This document shows positions 1-5,735 of a stretch of 5,735 nucleotides of DNA, piece after piece. How positions within the stretch are numbered: the first letter of the stretch is position 1; each line of letters begins with the position of its first letter. The translations under genes and the position numbers were made by a program. This DNA comes from an uncultured Oscillospiraceae bacterium (GTDB lineage: Bacteria > Bacillota > Clostridia > Oscillospirales > Acutalibacteraceae), in contig URPG01000143.1 in the NCBI GenBank assembly GCA_900549675.1, forward strand, positions 1 to 5,735. Reading direction: 5' to 3'. The notes under the pieces are model-generated. The model saw only the letters and a list, made by a program, of their open reading frames with translations. It had not been told where the DNA came from and did no database searches.

Positions 1-1
1 C

Positions 2-589
2 GAAACTGGACCCACCGGGGAAACCGGACCGACTGGTGAAACCGGACCTACCGGAGAAGCCGGAATAGGTGCTATCATTCCCTTCTCATCTGGCGGACCT
101 ATTACGGTGACTTCATTGGCAGCGGGAGCTGTCGGTCTTCCCAGTTTTGTAGGCTTTGGTGATAACGCACCCGGATTATCAGTTTTTGGCAGCACGATTA
201 ATATTGAGGGAACCATTGCCGGTGTAAGTTTGAACTATGCTTTTTCTGTCCCCAGAGATGGTATTCTCACTTCTTTAGAAGCATTCTTCAGCGTTACAGC
301 AGCTGTAGGGGTGGCATTGGGAGATTATACAATTCACGCAGAATTGTTCCGCTCTGCTGCTCCTGCCGATAATGATTTTGATGCTCTGCCTGCTACAGAA
401 ATTGCTCTTACTCCCTCCTTCCCCGGATTAGGCATTGTATTAGGAGATATCGCAAGAGGGTCTGCTACCTTTAACATTCCGGTTACTGCGGGGGATCGAT
501 TACTGTTGGTTTTCTATTTAGAAGCACCTGCTCTCTCCGCTGCCGCTACTGTTTCAGGATATGCCAGTGCCGGATTGGCCATCAGTTAA
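2..589 (+). CDS. Collagen-like exosporium protein with BclB-type C-terminal domain (3' part only)
   Basis: The gene is cut by the left window edge; the frame is open from base 2 to the TAA at 587-589, giving 195 visible residues. The first 21 or so residues are Gly-X-Y collagen-type repeats of the form GPTGET, rich in Thr, which in the BclA/BclB family is the usual O-glycosylation target. Then comes IIPFSSGGP, the typical opening of the BclB C-terminal domain, followed by a Gly/Ala/Val-rich beta-type domain with the family features FGFGD-like, AFSVPRDGILTSL, IPVTAGDRLLLVFYLEA and a final SGYASAGLAIS. In Bacillus these proteins form or decorate the exosporium nap on the outermost spore surface, and I infer the same location here. 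An internal ATG is not seen at the domain start, and the GTG at 107 inside the domain is not a credible start. Promoter and N-terminus lie outside the window. Family assignment is firm; exact role and surface location are inferred. Confidence 0.88.
   Translation, partial: ETGPTGETGPTGETGPTGEAGIGAIIPFSSGGPITVTSLAAGAVGLPSFVGFGDNAPGLSVFGSTINIEGTIAGVSLNYAFSVPRDGILTSLEAFFSVTAAVGVALGDYTIHAELFRSAAPADNDFDALPATEIALTPSFPGLGIVLGDIARGSATFNIPVTAGDRLLLVFYLEAPALSAAATVSGYASAGLAIS
8..61 (+). repeat. Three 18-bp tandem units encoding Gly-Pro-Thr-Gly-Glu-Thr/Ala
   Basis: Units at 8-25, 26-43 and 44-61 each start with GGACC and encode GPTGET, GPTGET and GPTGEA. They differ mainly at third codon positions, so the protein repeat is better conserved than the DNA. 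The array continues off the left edge, so the copy number is unknown. In this family the number of such units varies between strains and sets the length of the collagen-like stalk. Confidence 0.85.
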
Positions 590-614
590 TTTTATTCTAA
601 TGTAAACGCGTAAG

Positions 615-679
615 ATGAATCATATAAAAAACGACAAGGCTGCTTAAATTGCAGCCTTGTTGTTTTTTATATGATTCAT
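615..679. terminator. Long perfect hairpin, probable bidirectional rho-independent terminator
   Basis: Arms 615-643 and 651-679 are complementary over 29 bp with one G-U wobble (G633 opposite T661) and enclose a 7-base loop, TTAAATT. The core is a GC-rich stem (ACAAGGCTGC with GCAGCCTTGT) flanked by an A-run on the left (626-631) and a T-run on the right (663-668). That arrangement terminates transcription from either side. It lies 25 bases after the stop of the exosporium-type gene and would separate that gene from the receptor operon. The outer 11 bp (ATGAATCATAT and its complement) extend well beyond what a terminator needs. Confidence 0.85.
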
Positions 680-712
680 AAACATAACAGTAAGAAATAC
701 TTTTTTACTTTT

Positions 713-742
713 GCATAAACTTCTCTGTTTTGGAAAATAATA
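713..742 (+). promoter_or_regulatory. Putative sigma-G (forespore) promoter of the germinant receptor operon
   Basis: A -35 element GCATA at 713-717 and a -10 element AATAATA at 736-742 are separated by exactly 18 bases. The Bacillus sigma-G consensus is roughly GHATR, 18 bases, CATNHTA; the -35 matches fully and the -10 matches at six of seven positions (A for the first C). Transcription would start near 749, leaving a leader of about 50 bases before the ATG at 799. GerA-type operons in Bacillus are transcribed by sigma-G in the forespore, so place and type agree. Overlap with sigma-F recognition is possible. This is a motif match by eye, in AT-rich DNA. Confidence 0.6.
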
Positions 743-785
743 GATATAGGCTCTAAGTTTATGTTTTAAATATACAAGAAAGAAT

Positions 786-790
786 AAAGG
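786..790 (+). promoter_or_regulatory. Ribosome binding site of the A subunit gene
   Basis: AAAGG lies 8 bases before the ATG at 799. It is weaker than the sites of the three following genes but is the only plausible one here and supports this start codon. Confidence 0.6.
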
Positions 791-798
791 TTGATTTT

Positions 799-2409
799 AT
801 GCATTTTATTTTTCGATTTATTCGTTTATTCCAAAAACAAAAAGAATCTCAAGAAAAAGAGATTGAAATATCAGATATCCAAACAGATTTAAATTTATTT
901 TCTGCCAATCTACAGCATAACATCCGTAAATTAAAAACAATTTTTTGCGACAGCACCGATTTTATTGTGCGGGAATTTTCTTTTGGGCAGCACAATGCTG
1001 TAAAAGCAGCCTTATTTTTTGTTGATGGTATGGTTAATCAGCCTATGATTAATGATAATGTGATTACCCCTTTGATGCACGACAGCCGTATTTCTCACAC
1101 AAAAAGTCTTCCGTCTGATTTCAGCATAGAAGAAATCCGTGACCATTTACTCAGTGTAGGAGAAATTAAAACTATTTATACTTATGATGATGCTGTCCAA
1201 TCTTGCTTATCGGGTAATGCTGTGTTGCTGATAGACGGGACTCAAAAAGCTTTAGATATTGGTGCTAAGGGTTTTGAAAAGCGTTCCATCACTGAACCCA
1301 GCAGCGAATCTTCTCTACGTGGTCCCCGTGAAGGATTCACAGAAAATTTAAGAACTAACACGGCTATGATTCGTAGAAAAATCAAAGATCCAAACTTAAA
1401 AATTAAGGATACAGTTGTTGGCAAACGTACCAAAACACAGGTTAACATCATTTATATAGATGGACTGGTCGATCCTCAATTGGTTTCCGAAGTGGAAAAA
1501 CGCATTCAAAAAATTGATATCGATTCCGTATTGGCCTCCAGTTACTTGGAATCTTATATCGAGGACTCTACTTTAACAATTTTCCCCACCATCTGGTTCA
1601 GCGAAAAACCAGACGCTGTCGCAGGCAAAATCCTGGAAGGGCGTGTAGCCATTGCTGTTGACGGAGCCCCTTTTATAATGTCTGTTCCTATGCTCTTTAT
1701 CGAGAATTTTCAAAGTGCGGAAGATTATATCAAACGCACTCCCTATGCTATAGCCATGCGTTTACTGCGTTTAGTGGCATTTTTAATCAGCCTTTTTACA
1801 CCCGCATTATATGTGGCCCTGAGCACTTATCATCAGGAGCTTATCCCTACCACATTATTGTTCACTATGGCTGCTTCCGGAGAAGGAGTTCCCTTCCCTG
1901 TGGTCATCGAAACCGCTTTGATGATGATTATTTTTGAAATTTTGCAAGAGGCCGGTATCCGTATGCCGCGACCGGTCGGACAAACCATCAGCATTGTAGG
2001 TGCTTTAGTTATGGGTGAAGCCGCTGTTCGGGCCGGTCTGGTAGGAGCACCTGTCGTAATTGTAATCGCCTTTACAGCGGTTTCCAGTTTTGCGCTGCCT
2101 TTCTCCGCTGATGCCGTTTCTTTGTTAAGATGGTTTTTACTGTTTCTCTCTGCTACAATGGGTATTTTTGGCATGACAATTGGCACTTTTATTATTTTAA
2201 TCCATTTAGTTTCTTTGCGTTCATTTGGAGCATTCTATCTTGCGCCCTTGGCTCCTTTCCATAAATCAGGAATGAAAGATACTTTTATTAGGGCACCGCT
2301 GTGGGCAATGCATAATCGTCCCGTAGCCTTAAACCCGCAAGACGTAGAACGCAGAAAACGTAAACCCACACTTATGACTCATCGGGAAAACAAGGAGGAT
2401 TTGCCGTGA
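799..2409 (+). CDS. GerA family spore germination protein, A subunit (GerKA-like)
   Basis: This is the A subunit of a germinant receptor, located in the spore inner membrane with a large hydrophilic N-terminal part. The 536-aa length is normal for the family. Visible signatures: SSLRGPREGF at residues 171-180, the family hallmark; FPTIWFSEKPD at 262-272; GRVAIAVDGAP at 281-291; FQSAEDYI at 304-311; PALYVAL at 335-341; HQELIPT at 345-351; RPVGQTISIVGALVMGEAAV at 391-410; and an aromatic/proline stretch FGAFYLAPLAPF at 476-487. Residues 1-315 are soluble and basic to mixed, while about 320-472 hold several membrane segments; the tail from 488 is hydrophilic. In this family the N-terminal domain and the membrane part together assemble into an oligomeric complex; in Bacillus GerA the A subunit has been proposed to form a ligand-gated ion channel. 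It is the first gene of a four-gene operon, preceded by a likely forespore promoter. The germinant cannot be predicted. The gene order makes it GerK-like, but I do not assign a symbol from order alone. Confidence 0.95.
   Translation: MHFIFRFIRLFQKQKESQEKEIEISDIQTDLNLFSANLQHNIRKLKTIFCDSTDFIVREFSFGQHNAVKAALFFVDGMVNQPMINDNVITPLMHDSRISHTKSLPSDFSIEEIRDHLLSVGEIKTIYTYDDAVQSCLSGNAVLLIDGTQKALDIGAKGFEKRSITEPSSESSLRGPREGFTENLRTNTAMIRRKIKDPNLKIKDTVVGKRTKTQVNIIYIDGLVDPQLVSEVEKRIQKIDIDSVLASSYLESYIEDSTLTIFPTIWFSEKPDAVAGKILEGRVAIAVDGAPFIMSVPMLFIENFQSAEDYIKRTPYAIAMRLLRLVAFLISLFTPALYVALSTYHQELIPTTLLFTMAASGEGVPFPVVIETALMMIIFEILQEAGIRMPRPVGQTISIVGALVMGEAAVRAGLVGAPVVIVIAFTAVSSFALPFSADAVSLLRWFLLFLSATMGIFGMTIGTFIILIHLVSLRSFGAFYLAPLAPFHKSGMKDTFIRAPLWAMHNRPVALNPQDVERRKRKPTLMTHRENKEDLP
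2392..2398 (+). promoter_or_regulatory. Strong ribosome binding site deciding the GTG start of the C subunit
   Basis: AAGGAGG, a full Shine-Dalgarno match, sits 7 bases before the GTG at 2406 and inside the end of the A gene. It makes the GTG, which overlaps the TGA stop of the A gene as GTGA, the clear start; no competing ATG fits. Confidence 0.88.
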
Positions 2410-3608
2410 AAAAAGAGAAATCCAGCCGTTTTCATCCGTTTTATCCCGTAACCAGCGTTTTTCTTTCTCTCGTCATCGTTTTTACACTCTCCTCTTGCTG
2501 GAGCCGAAAGGATTTAGGAACATTGGCTATTGTATTGGGAACGGCACTTGACAAAGCCGATAATCCTGATGACATGAAACTCACAGCACAAGTGGTAAAA
2601 CCCGAACAAATCGGTGCAGGGGCAACCGGCGAGGGAAGCAGTTCATCCGGCGAAAAAGCATATACCAATGTAACCCAAACCGGCAGCAGTATGCTTACAA
2701 TTGTAAGAAAAATCACCCATATGCAAAGCAGAAAGCTTTATTTTGCTCATAATGAAGTTATTATTATGAGTGAAGATTTGGCTAGGCAAGGAATCTCTAA
2801 TGTGTTGGATGGCTTTACCCGTGACCTCGAAACGCGTATGAACGTAAAGGTATTGGTATCTCGGGGAGAAGCTTCAAAAATTCTAGAAGAAGATATTAAC
2901 TTTGAGAAACTTCCTGCCAGCCATATTGTGAATATGCTGGATAACCAACAATTTAATTCAGAAACGGTATCGGTAACACTGCGGGATTTTTCCATTGCAA
3001 CCTTAAGTACCACCATCTCTCCCGTTGCACCGATAATTGAAATTCATGAAGTGGAAAACGAAAAGTATCTTCGTTTACAGGGAACTGCTATTTTCAAAAA
3101 CGGAAAGATGATAGGCGAATTGAGTAAGGACCAAACCAAAGGGTTTATGGTAGTTACCAATCGGGCAAAAAGCGGCGTAGTGACAATAGAAACTGAATCC
3201 GGACAAGTTATTCTTGAAATTTTTGATTTAATGAGTCATTTTAAGCCGATAAAAAAAGCTGACGGCAGTTTTACCATAGAATTGAACGTTGAAATAGAAA
3301 GTGTTTTACAAAGCAACGAAACCGATGAACAGATGTCAACCCCCAAAAACCAAGAAATGCTAAAAGAAAAATTGAATGAATTAATTACGCAGGAAATTGA
3401 AAGCACACGCAATAAAGCCGCTCAGCTGTCAGCTGATATTTTTGGATTTGGTGAGGCCATTGAACGTGTTTATCCTAAAGATTGGGAAAAAATCAAGGAA
3501 GATTGGGACAGGATTTTTAAAGATATAAACTTAGATATCAATATAAAATCTTTTATACGCTCAACCAGCGGACTTTCAAAAAAAATTGCTCCCGGAGGTG
3601 CGGAATGA
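2406..3608 (+). CDS. Ger(x)C family spore germination lipoprotein, C subunit
   Basis: This is the C subunit of the receptor, a lipoprotein anchored to the outer face of the spore inner membrane. The start is GTG at 2406. A basic N-terminus and a hydrophobic stretch (about 15-29) lead to the lipobox LSSC with the lipidated Cys at residue 31, followed by WSRKDLG, close to the usual CWDRREI-type start of the mature protein. The mature part shows RKLYFAHNEVIIMSEDLARQ at 109-128 and a following GFTRDLETR, both typical of the family's first domain; GTAIFKNGKMIGELSKDQTK at 226-245 in the middle; and FGFGEAIERVYPKDW plus a second Trp (346-367) in the C-terminal Spore_GerAC domain. At 400 aa the length is normal. 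A Gly/Ser-rich loop (70-83) is probably flexible. It overlaps both neighbours by 4 bp. Lipidation would need prolipoprotein diacylglyceryl transferase (GerF/Lgt), encoded elsewhere. Confidence 0.95.
   Translation: MKKEKSSRFHPFYPVTSVFLSLVIVFTLSSCWSRKDLGTLAIVLGTALDKADNPDDMKLTAQVVKPEQIGAGATGEGSSSSGEKAYTNVTQTGSSMLTIVRKITHMQSRKLYFAHNEVIIMSEDLARQGISNVLDGFTRDLETRMNVKVLVSRGEASKILEEDINFEKLPASHIVNMLDNQQFNSETVSVTLRDFSIATLSTTISPVAPIIEIHEVENEKYLRLQGTAIFKNGKMIGELSKDQTKGFMVVTNRAKSGVVTIETESGQVILEIFDLMSHFKPIKKADGSFTIELNVEIESVLQSNETDEQMSTPKNQEMLKEKLNELITQEIESTRNKAAQLSADIFGFGEAIERVYPKDWEKIKEDWDRIFKDINLDINIKSFIRSTSGLSKKIAPGGAE
3594..3600 (+). promoter_or_regulatory. Ribosome binding site of the B subunit gene
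   Basis: GGAGGTG lies 4 bases before the ATG at 3605, within the last codons of the C gene, and supports the overlapping ATGA start/stop. Confidence 0.85.
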
Positions 3609-4759
3609 AATTAGAAAAAAATAGCATTGCCCCCTATGAGTTCACTTTTTCTATCGTCTGTTTTATGCACGGTACGGTTCTGCGTTCCGGTTACATTATC
3701 AGTATTACCCGACAAGATTCTTGGGTTATGGGCATAACAGGATTTTTGTTTTCGCTTCTCATTTTATTGATATATTCTTTGTTAATCAAAAGGTTTCCCT
3801 CGAAAAACCTTATGGAAATCAATGAAGCTGTCTTTGGGACAGTCGGCGGTAAAATTATTTCTGCCCTCTATTTTTTCTTTTTTATCTCACTTGCTGCTTT
3901 AAACACCCGTGACGCGGGAAATTTTGTAACCGGATATATGATGCCCGAAACACCCATAAGAGCAATTGCTCTAATGTTTCTCTTTGCCTGTATGTATGCC
4001 ATTAAAAAGAGGCTTTCTAATCTATTCCATCTTTCTACCCTTATTGTAATCGTAGTATTGGTTGCTATGATTTTAAACACTGTTTTAATTTTTAAAGACA
4101 TTAACTTTGATTTTCTTTCTCCTTTATTTCAGCTTGAACCTCAAAAATATATTCAGGGAACTGTATCTCTGGCAGCCGTACCACTGGGGGAGGTATTAAT
4201 TTTTATGATGCTTACGCCTATGGTTAACAATCATAAAAAAGCGTCAAGAGCTTTATTTTTCGGAATTGTAATATCCACAATTTCTATGATATTAGTCATG
4301 CTGCGTGATATTGTCACGTTAGGACCACTGGTTTCCGTGGTATCGCTCCCGACACTTGAATCCATCCGCTATGTCAGTCTGGATGATATTATCTCCAGAC
4401 TAGAAAGTATTTATGCTACTCTCCTGATTATTTTGCTTATCTTTAAGGTTACTGTTTTATTATATGTATCCGTTCTTTCTTTTAGCCAAATAACAGGCAG
4501 CACACCCACTTATGATGCTACCTCTCTCTCCGAGCTTTGTCATGATAAGCCGATAAAGACACCCGTCTTACCCATTTTAGCTGCTTTAACCTTTTTTTAT
4601 TCTATCTTTGTTTTTGAATCTGTGATGGAGAATATCCAGTGGGGAGCCACTGCCGCTCCTTTTTTCTCTTTAACCTTTGAACTACTGCTGCCGGCTGTCA
4701 CCCTGCTTACGGCTGTTCTTAGAAAGAAAAAAATTCGCTTTAAAGAGGTGACTGCATGA
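3605..4759 (+). CDS. GerAB/GerKB family spore germination protein, B subunit
   Basis: This is the B subunit of the receptor, an integral membrane protein of the amino acid/polyamine/organocation (APC) transporter superfamily; in Bacillus GerA this subunit binds the amino acid germinant. The 384-aa protein has about ten hydrophobic segments, near residues 12-32, 41-62, 84-103, 119-133, 143-163, 184-203, 216-236, 270-293, 320-338 and 352-371. Family marks are the Trp at 40 and the loop RFPSKNLMEI (63-72) after the second segment, and RYVSLDDIISRLESIY followed by a hydrophobic run with FKVTVLLY (255-287), which corresponds to the usual R...ERiE...FxK...Y region. The basic C-terminus RKKKIRFK faces the cytoplasm in typical models. 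It overlaps the C gene and the next small gene by 4 bp each. The ligand cannot be read from the sequence by eye. Confidence 0.94.
   Translation: MKLEKNSIAPYEFTFSIVCFMHGTVLRSGYIISITRQDSWVMGITGFLFSLLILLIYSLLIKRFPSKNLMEINEAVFGTVGGKIISALYFFFFISLAALNTRDAGNFVTGYMMPETPIRAIALMFLFACMYAIKKRLSNLFHLSTLIVIVVLVAMILNTVLIFKDINFDFLSPLFQLEPQKYIQGTVSLAAVPLGEVLIFMMLTPMVNNHKKASRALFFGIVISTISMILVMLRDIVTLGPLVSVVSLPTLESIRYVSLDDIISRLESIYATLLIILLIFKVTVLLYVSVLSFSQITGSTPTYDATSLSELCHDKPIKTPVLPILAALTFFYSIFVFESVMENIQWGATAAPFFSLTFELLLPAVTLLTAVLRKKKIRFKEVTA
4745..4751 (+). promoter_or_regulatory. Ribosome binding site of the small D-type gene
   Basis: GAGGTGA lies 4 bases before the ATG at 4756. This good Shine-Dalgarno match, in the final codons of the B gene, is an important argument that the 74-codon frame is a real gene. 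Confidence 0.78.
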
Positions 4760-4980
4760 CTTTATGTTTAATTGGACTTGCATTCGTTCTTATGGCTTTA
4801 TTTGACGTTCCCTCTATGGTAAGAAATAAAGAATGGAAAAACCTTGTTGTGTATTCTGTCATCTTTCTTTTTGTACTCACAATCGGGGTACTGATGTCTT
4901 TTAGCGTAGAAATTCCCAGCCCAATTAAGGCCATTCAGTTTTTCTATGAAAATATTCTCCATTTAAGTTTTAAATCCTAG
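4756..4980 (+). CDS. Small two-membrane-segment protein, probable D-type germinant receptor accessory subunit
   Basis: This 74-aa protein has a hydrophobic N-terminal segment (about 2-16), a short loop with DVPSM (17-21) and basic/aromatic residues (RNKEWKN), a second membrane segment (about 30-49), and a C-terminal part with IPSP (53-56) and an amphipathic end. Size, two membrane segments and position directly after the receptor genes match the small D proteins described with several Bacillus receptor operons (such as GerKD-type proteins), which modulate how the receptor responds. The start overlaps the B gene stop as ATGA and has its own ribosome binding site, so it is almost certainly translated with the receptor. 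I recognise the overall pattern, not a specific named orthologue. It would sit in the spore inner membrane; a role in receptor assembly or tuning is inference. Genes this short are often missed in annotation. Confidence 0.82.
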   Translation: MTLCLIGLAFVLMALFDVPSMVRNKEWKNLVVYSVIFLFVLTIGVLMSFSVEIPSPIKAIQFFYENILHLSFKS

Positions 4981-5000
4981 TGCTGCTGCACAAATGAATC

Positions 5001-5735
5001 TCAGCCCCAGTATTTTCTTTTCTGTTCTTCGCTTAATGAACGGGCAAAGGTGTATTTCAGAAGTAAAAAATGTTCTAATTCATTAAATATGTGCAATAAA
5101 GCGGCACGAGATTCAAACTCCTCGCGGCTTTGCGGCAAATCACTTTTCTTAAAATATTGCCGGGTATCCTCTGCTTGGATGAGCAAAGCCTCTGCATTAT
5201 TTGATTCCCCGAAGGTATCGACTATTTTTCTTAAAAACATGACCAAACACTCAGCTTGAGGCGGTATTTTGCCCAGCCGCGGCAAATCTCTTTGAACTCT
5301 TTTTAAGAGCAGGATTTGATTTCTTCTCATATCAATATATTCTCTGTAATACTGTAAATCAATCGTTAAAGCATTTTCAGAGGCAACTTCAATCTCGTTT
5401 TTAGCCTTTCTTAATTTTTCATCCAACCAGTTCATTTCTATGTCGGAGTCTGGCTTTCCCCTTTCAAATCCATTCGCTAATGCCGCCAAAATCTTTTTAA
5501 TGCTTTCATCAATTTCATATTGGCTTTTTTGGATTCGTTCTACTGATATGGATAAAAATAAATTAATGCCAATCCCAATTCCTGCACCAATCAGCAGCAG
5601 CAACATTTCATTCGTGATAAAATGAATGCTCATTTCTTTTTCTGCCCAAAAATGAGTAATTAACACCGAACACATGGCGATAGCATTTTGCATGGAAAAA
5701 GCATGACAAAACGCTACAAAGAACAAAAGATAGAT
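5001..5735 (-). CDS. Aromatic acid exporter (ArAE_1, DUF939-type) family membrane protein, 5' end outside the window
   Basis: The frame is open from the right edge to the TGA at 5001-5003, giving 244 visible residues; the TTG at 5726 is internal and not a convincing start, since the frame continues upstream and family members are usually around 330-350 aa. The visible N-terminal part is hydrophobic (about residues 1-30 and 43-63, the latter with LLLLIGAGIGIGINLFL, the family's last membrane segment and its GIxIGIxxN-like pattern). After this comes a long soluble helical region with many charged residues, ending in SREEFESRAALLHIFNELEH and then LLLKYTF, the hallmark of the ArAE_1 C-terminal domain. 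Members are annotated as aromatic acid exporters by distant relation to AaeB; real substrates are mostly unknown. It converges on the receptor operon with 20 bases between stops and has no visible link to germination. Confidence 0.85.
   Translation of the reverse strand: MYLLFFVAFCHAFSMQNAIAMCSVLITHFWAEKEMSIHFITNEMLLLLIGAGIGIGINLFLSISVERIQKSQYEIDESIKKILAALANGFERGKPDSDIEMNWLDEKLRKAKNEIEVASENALTIDLQYYREYIDMRRNQILLLKRVQRDLPRLGKIPPQAECLVMFLRKIVDTFGESNNAEALLIQAEDTRQYFKKSDLPQSREEFESRAALLHIFNELEHFLLLKYTFARSLSEEQKRKYWG

Noticed and set aside
680..766. Inverted 8-bp match AAACATAA (680-687) and TTATGTTT (759-766) flanking the promoter region
   Set aside because: It is short, AT-only apart from one pair and more than 70 bases apart in AT-rich DNA, so chance is the simplest explanation.
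1242..1451. Minus-strand open frame of 69 codons inside the A subunit gene
   Set aside because: It lies opposite a well-supported GerA coding frame, has no ribosome binding site I can see and no recognisable domain.
1833..2186. Minus-strand open frame of 117 codons inside the A subunit gene
   Set aside because: Its Thr/Ile/Ala-rich composition is what results from reading the membrane-segment codons backwards; the sense frame carries the family motifs.
2441..3016. Two minus-strand open frames (2441-2716 and 2747-3016) opposite the C subunit gene
   Set aside because: Both are complements of conserved GerC codons, with no start signals or domain features.
3868..4101. Minus-strand open frame opposite the B subunit gene
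   Set aside because: It is a shadow of a hydrophobic coding region and shows no supporting signals.
4740..4934. Minus-strand 64-codon frame opposite the small D-type gene
   Set aside because: The plus-strand frame has a start/stop overlap, a ribosome binding site and a family-like membrane pattern; the minus-strand frame has none of these.
4961..4991. Possible terminator hairpins ATTTAA/TTAAAT (4961-4975) and GTGC/GCAC (4980-4991)
   Set aside because: The stems are only 6 and 4 bp, the first is all A-T, and neither is followed by a T-run.
5050..5625. Plus-strand open frames (5050-5259 and 5440-5625) within the exporter gene
   Set aside because: They are opposite the ArAE-type coding frame, which has clear C-terminal family motifs; no ribosome binding site supports them.
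1..5735. CRISPR array, tRNA, rRNA, insertion sequence or defence system
   Set aside because: No spaced direct repeats, no RNA gene structure, no transposase or nuclease-like frame; nearly all bases are accounted for by the genes listed.

Overview
The window reads as chromosomal DNA from a low-GC, endospore-forming Firmicute. It holds the end of an exosporium-type collagen-like protein gene, a complete GerA-family germinant receptor operon, and part of a membrane protein gene. The AT-rich codon use, strong AAGGAGG/GGAGGTG ribosome binding sites and A-C-B order of the receptor genes fit a clostridial or Bacillus/Paenibacillus-like organism. The sequence alone does not let me name a genus.

Left part (1-798): the 3' end of a gene whose product has Gly-Pro-Thr/Gly-Glu-Thr collagen-type repeats followed by a BclB-type C-terminal domain, a kind of spore-surface protein. 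It is followed by a very long hairpin with a 29-bp stem (615-679), which looks like a terminator that could work in both directions. A 119-base gap then leads to the receptor operon. In that gap, GCATA and AATAATA with an 18-base spacer make a good match to a sigma-G (forespore) promoter.

Middle (799-4980): four genes overlapping by 4 bp at each junction (GTGA, ATGA, ATGA), clearly one translationally coupled operon. They encode a GerA-type A subunit (536 aa), a GerC-type lipoprotein (400 aa), a GerB-type transporter-like subunit (384 aa), and a 74-aa protein with two membrane segments that resembles the small D-type proteins found with some germinant receptors. The order A-C-B is that of gerK operons rather than of gerA (A-B-C). 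Together the products would form a receptor in the spore inner membrane that senses small-molecule germinants and starts germination.

Right part (4981-5735): after only 20 bases, a convergent gene on the minus strand, cut by the window edge. It encodes a protein of the aromatic acid exporter type (ArAE_1, formerly DUF939), with membrane segments and the typical helical C-terminal domain. I see no clear terminator between the two converging genes.

The window is mostly recognisable biology. The points most worth following up are the D-type small protein, the putative forespore promoter, the exceptionally long hairpin, and the proximity of a spore-surface gene to a germination operon.
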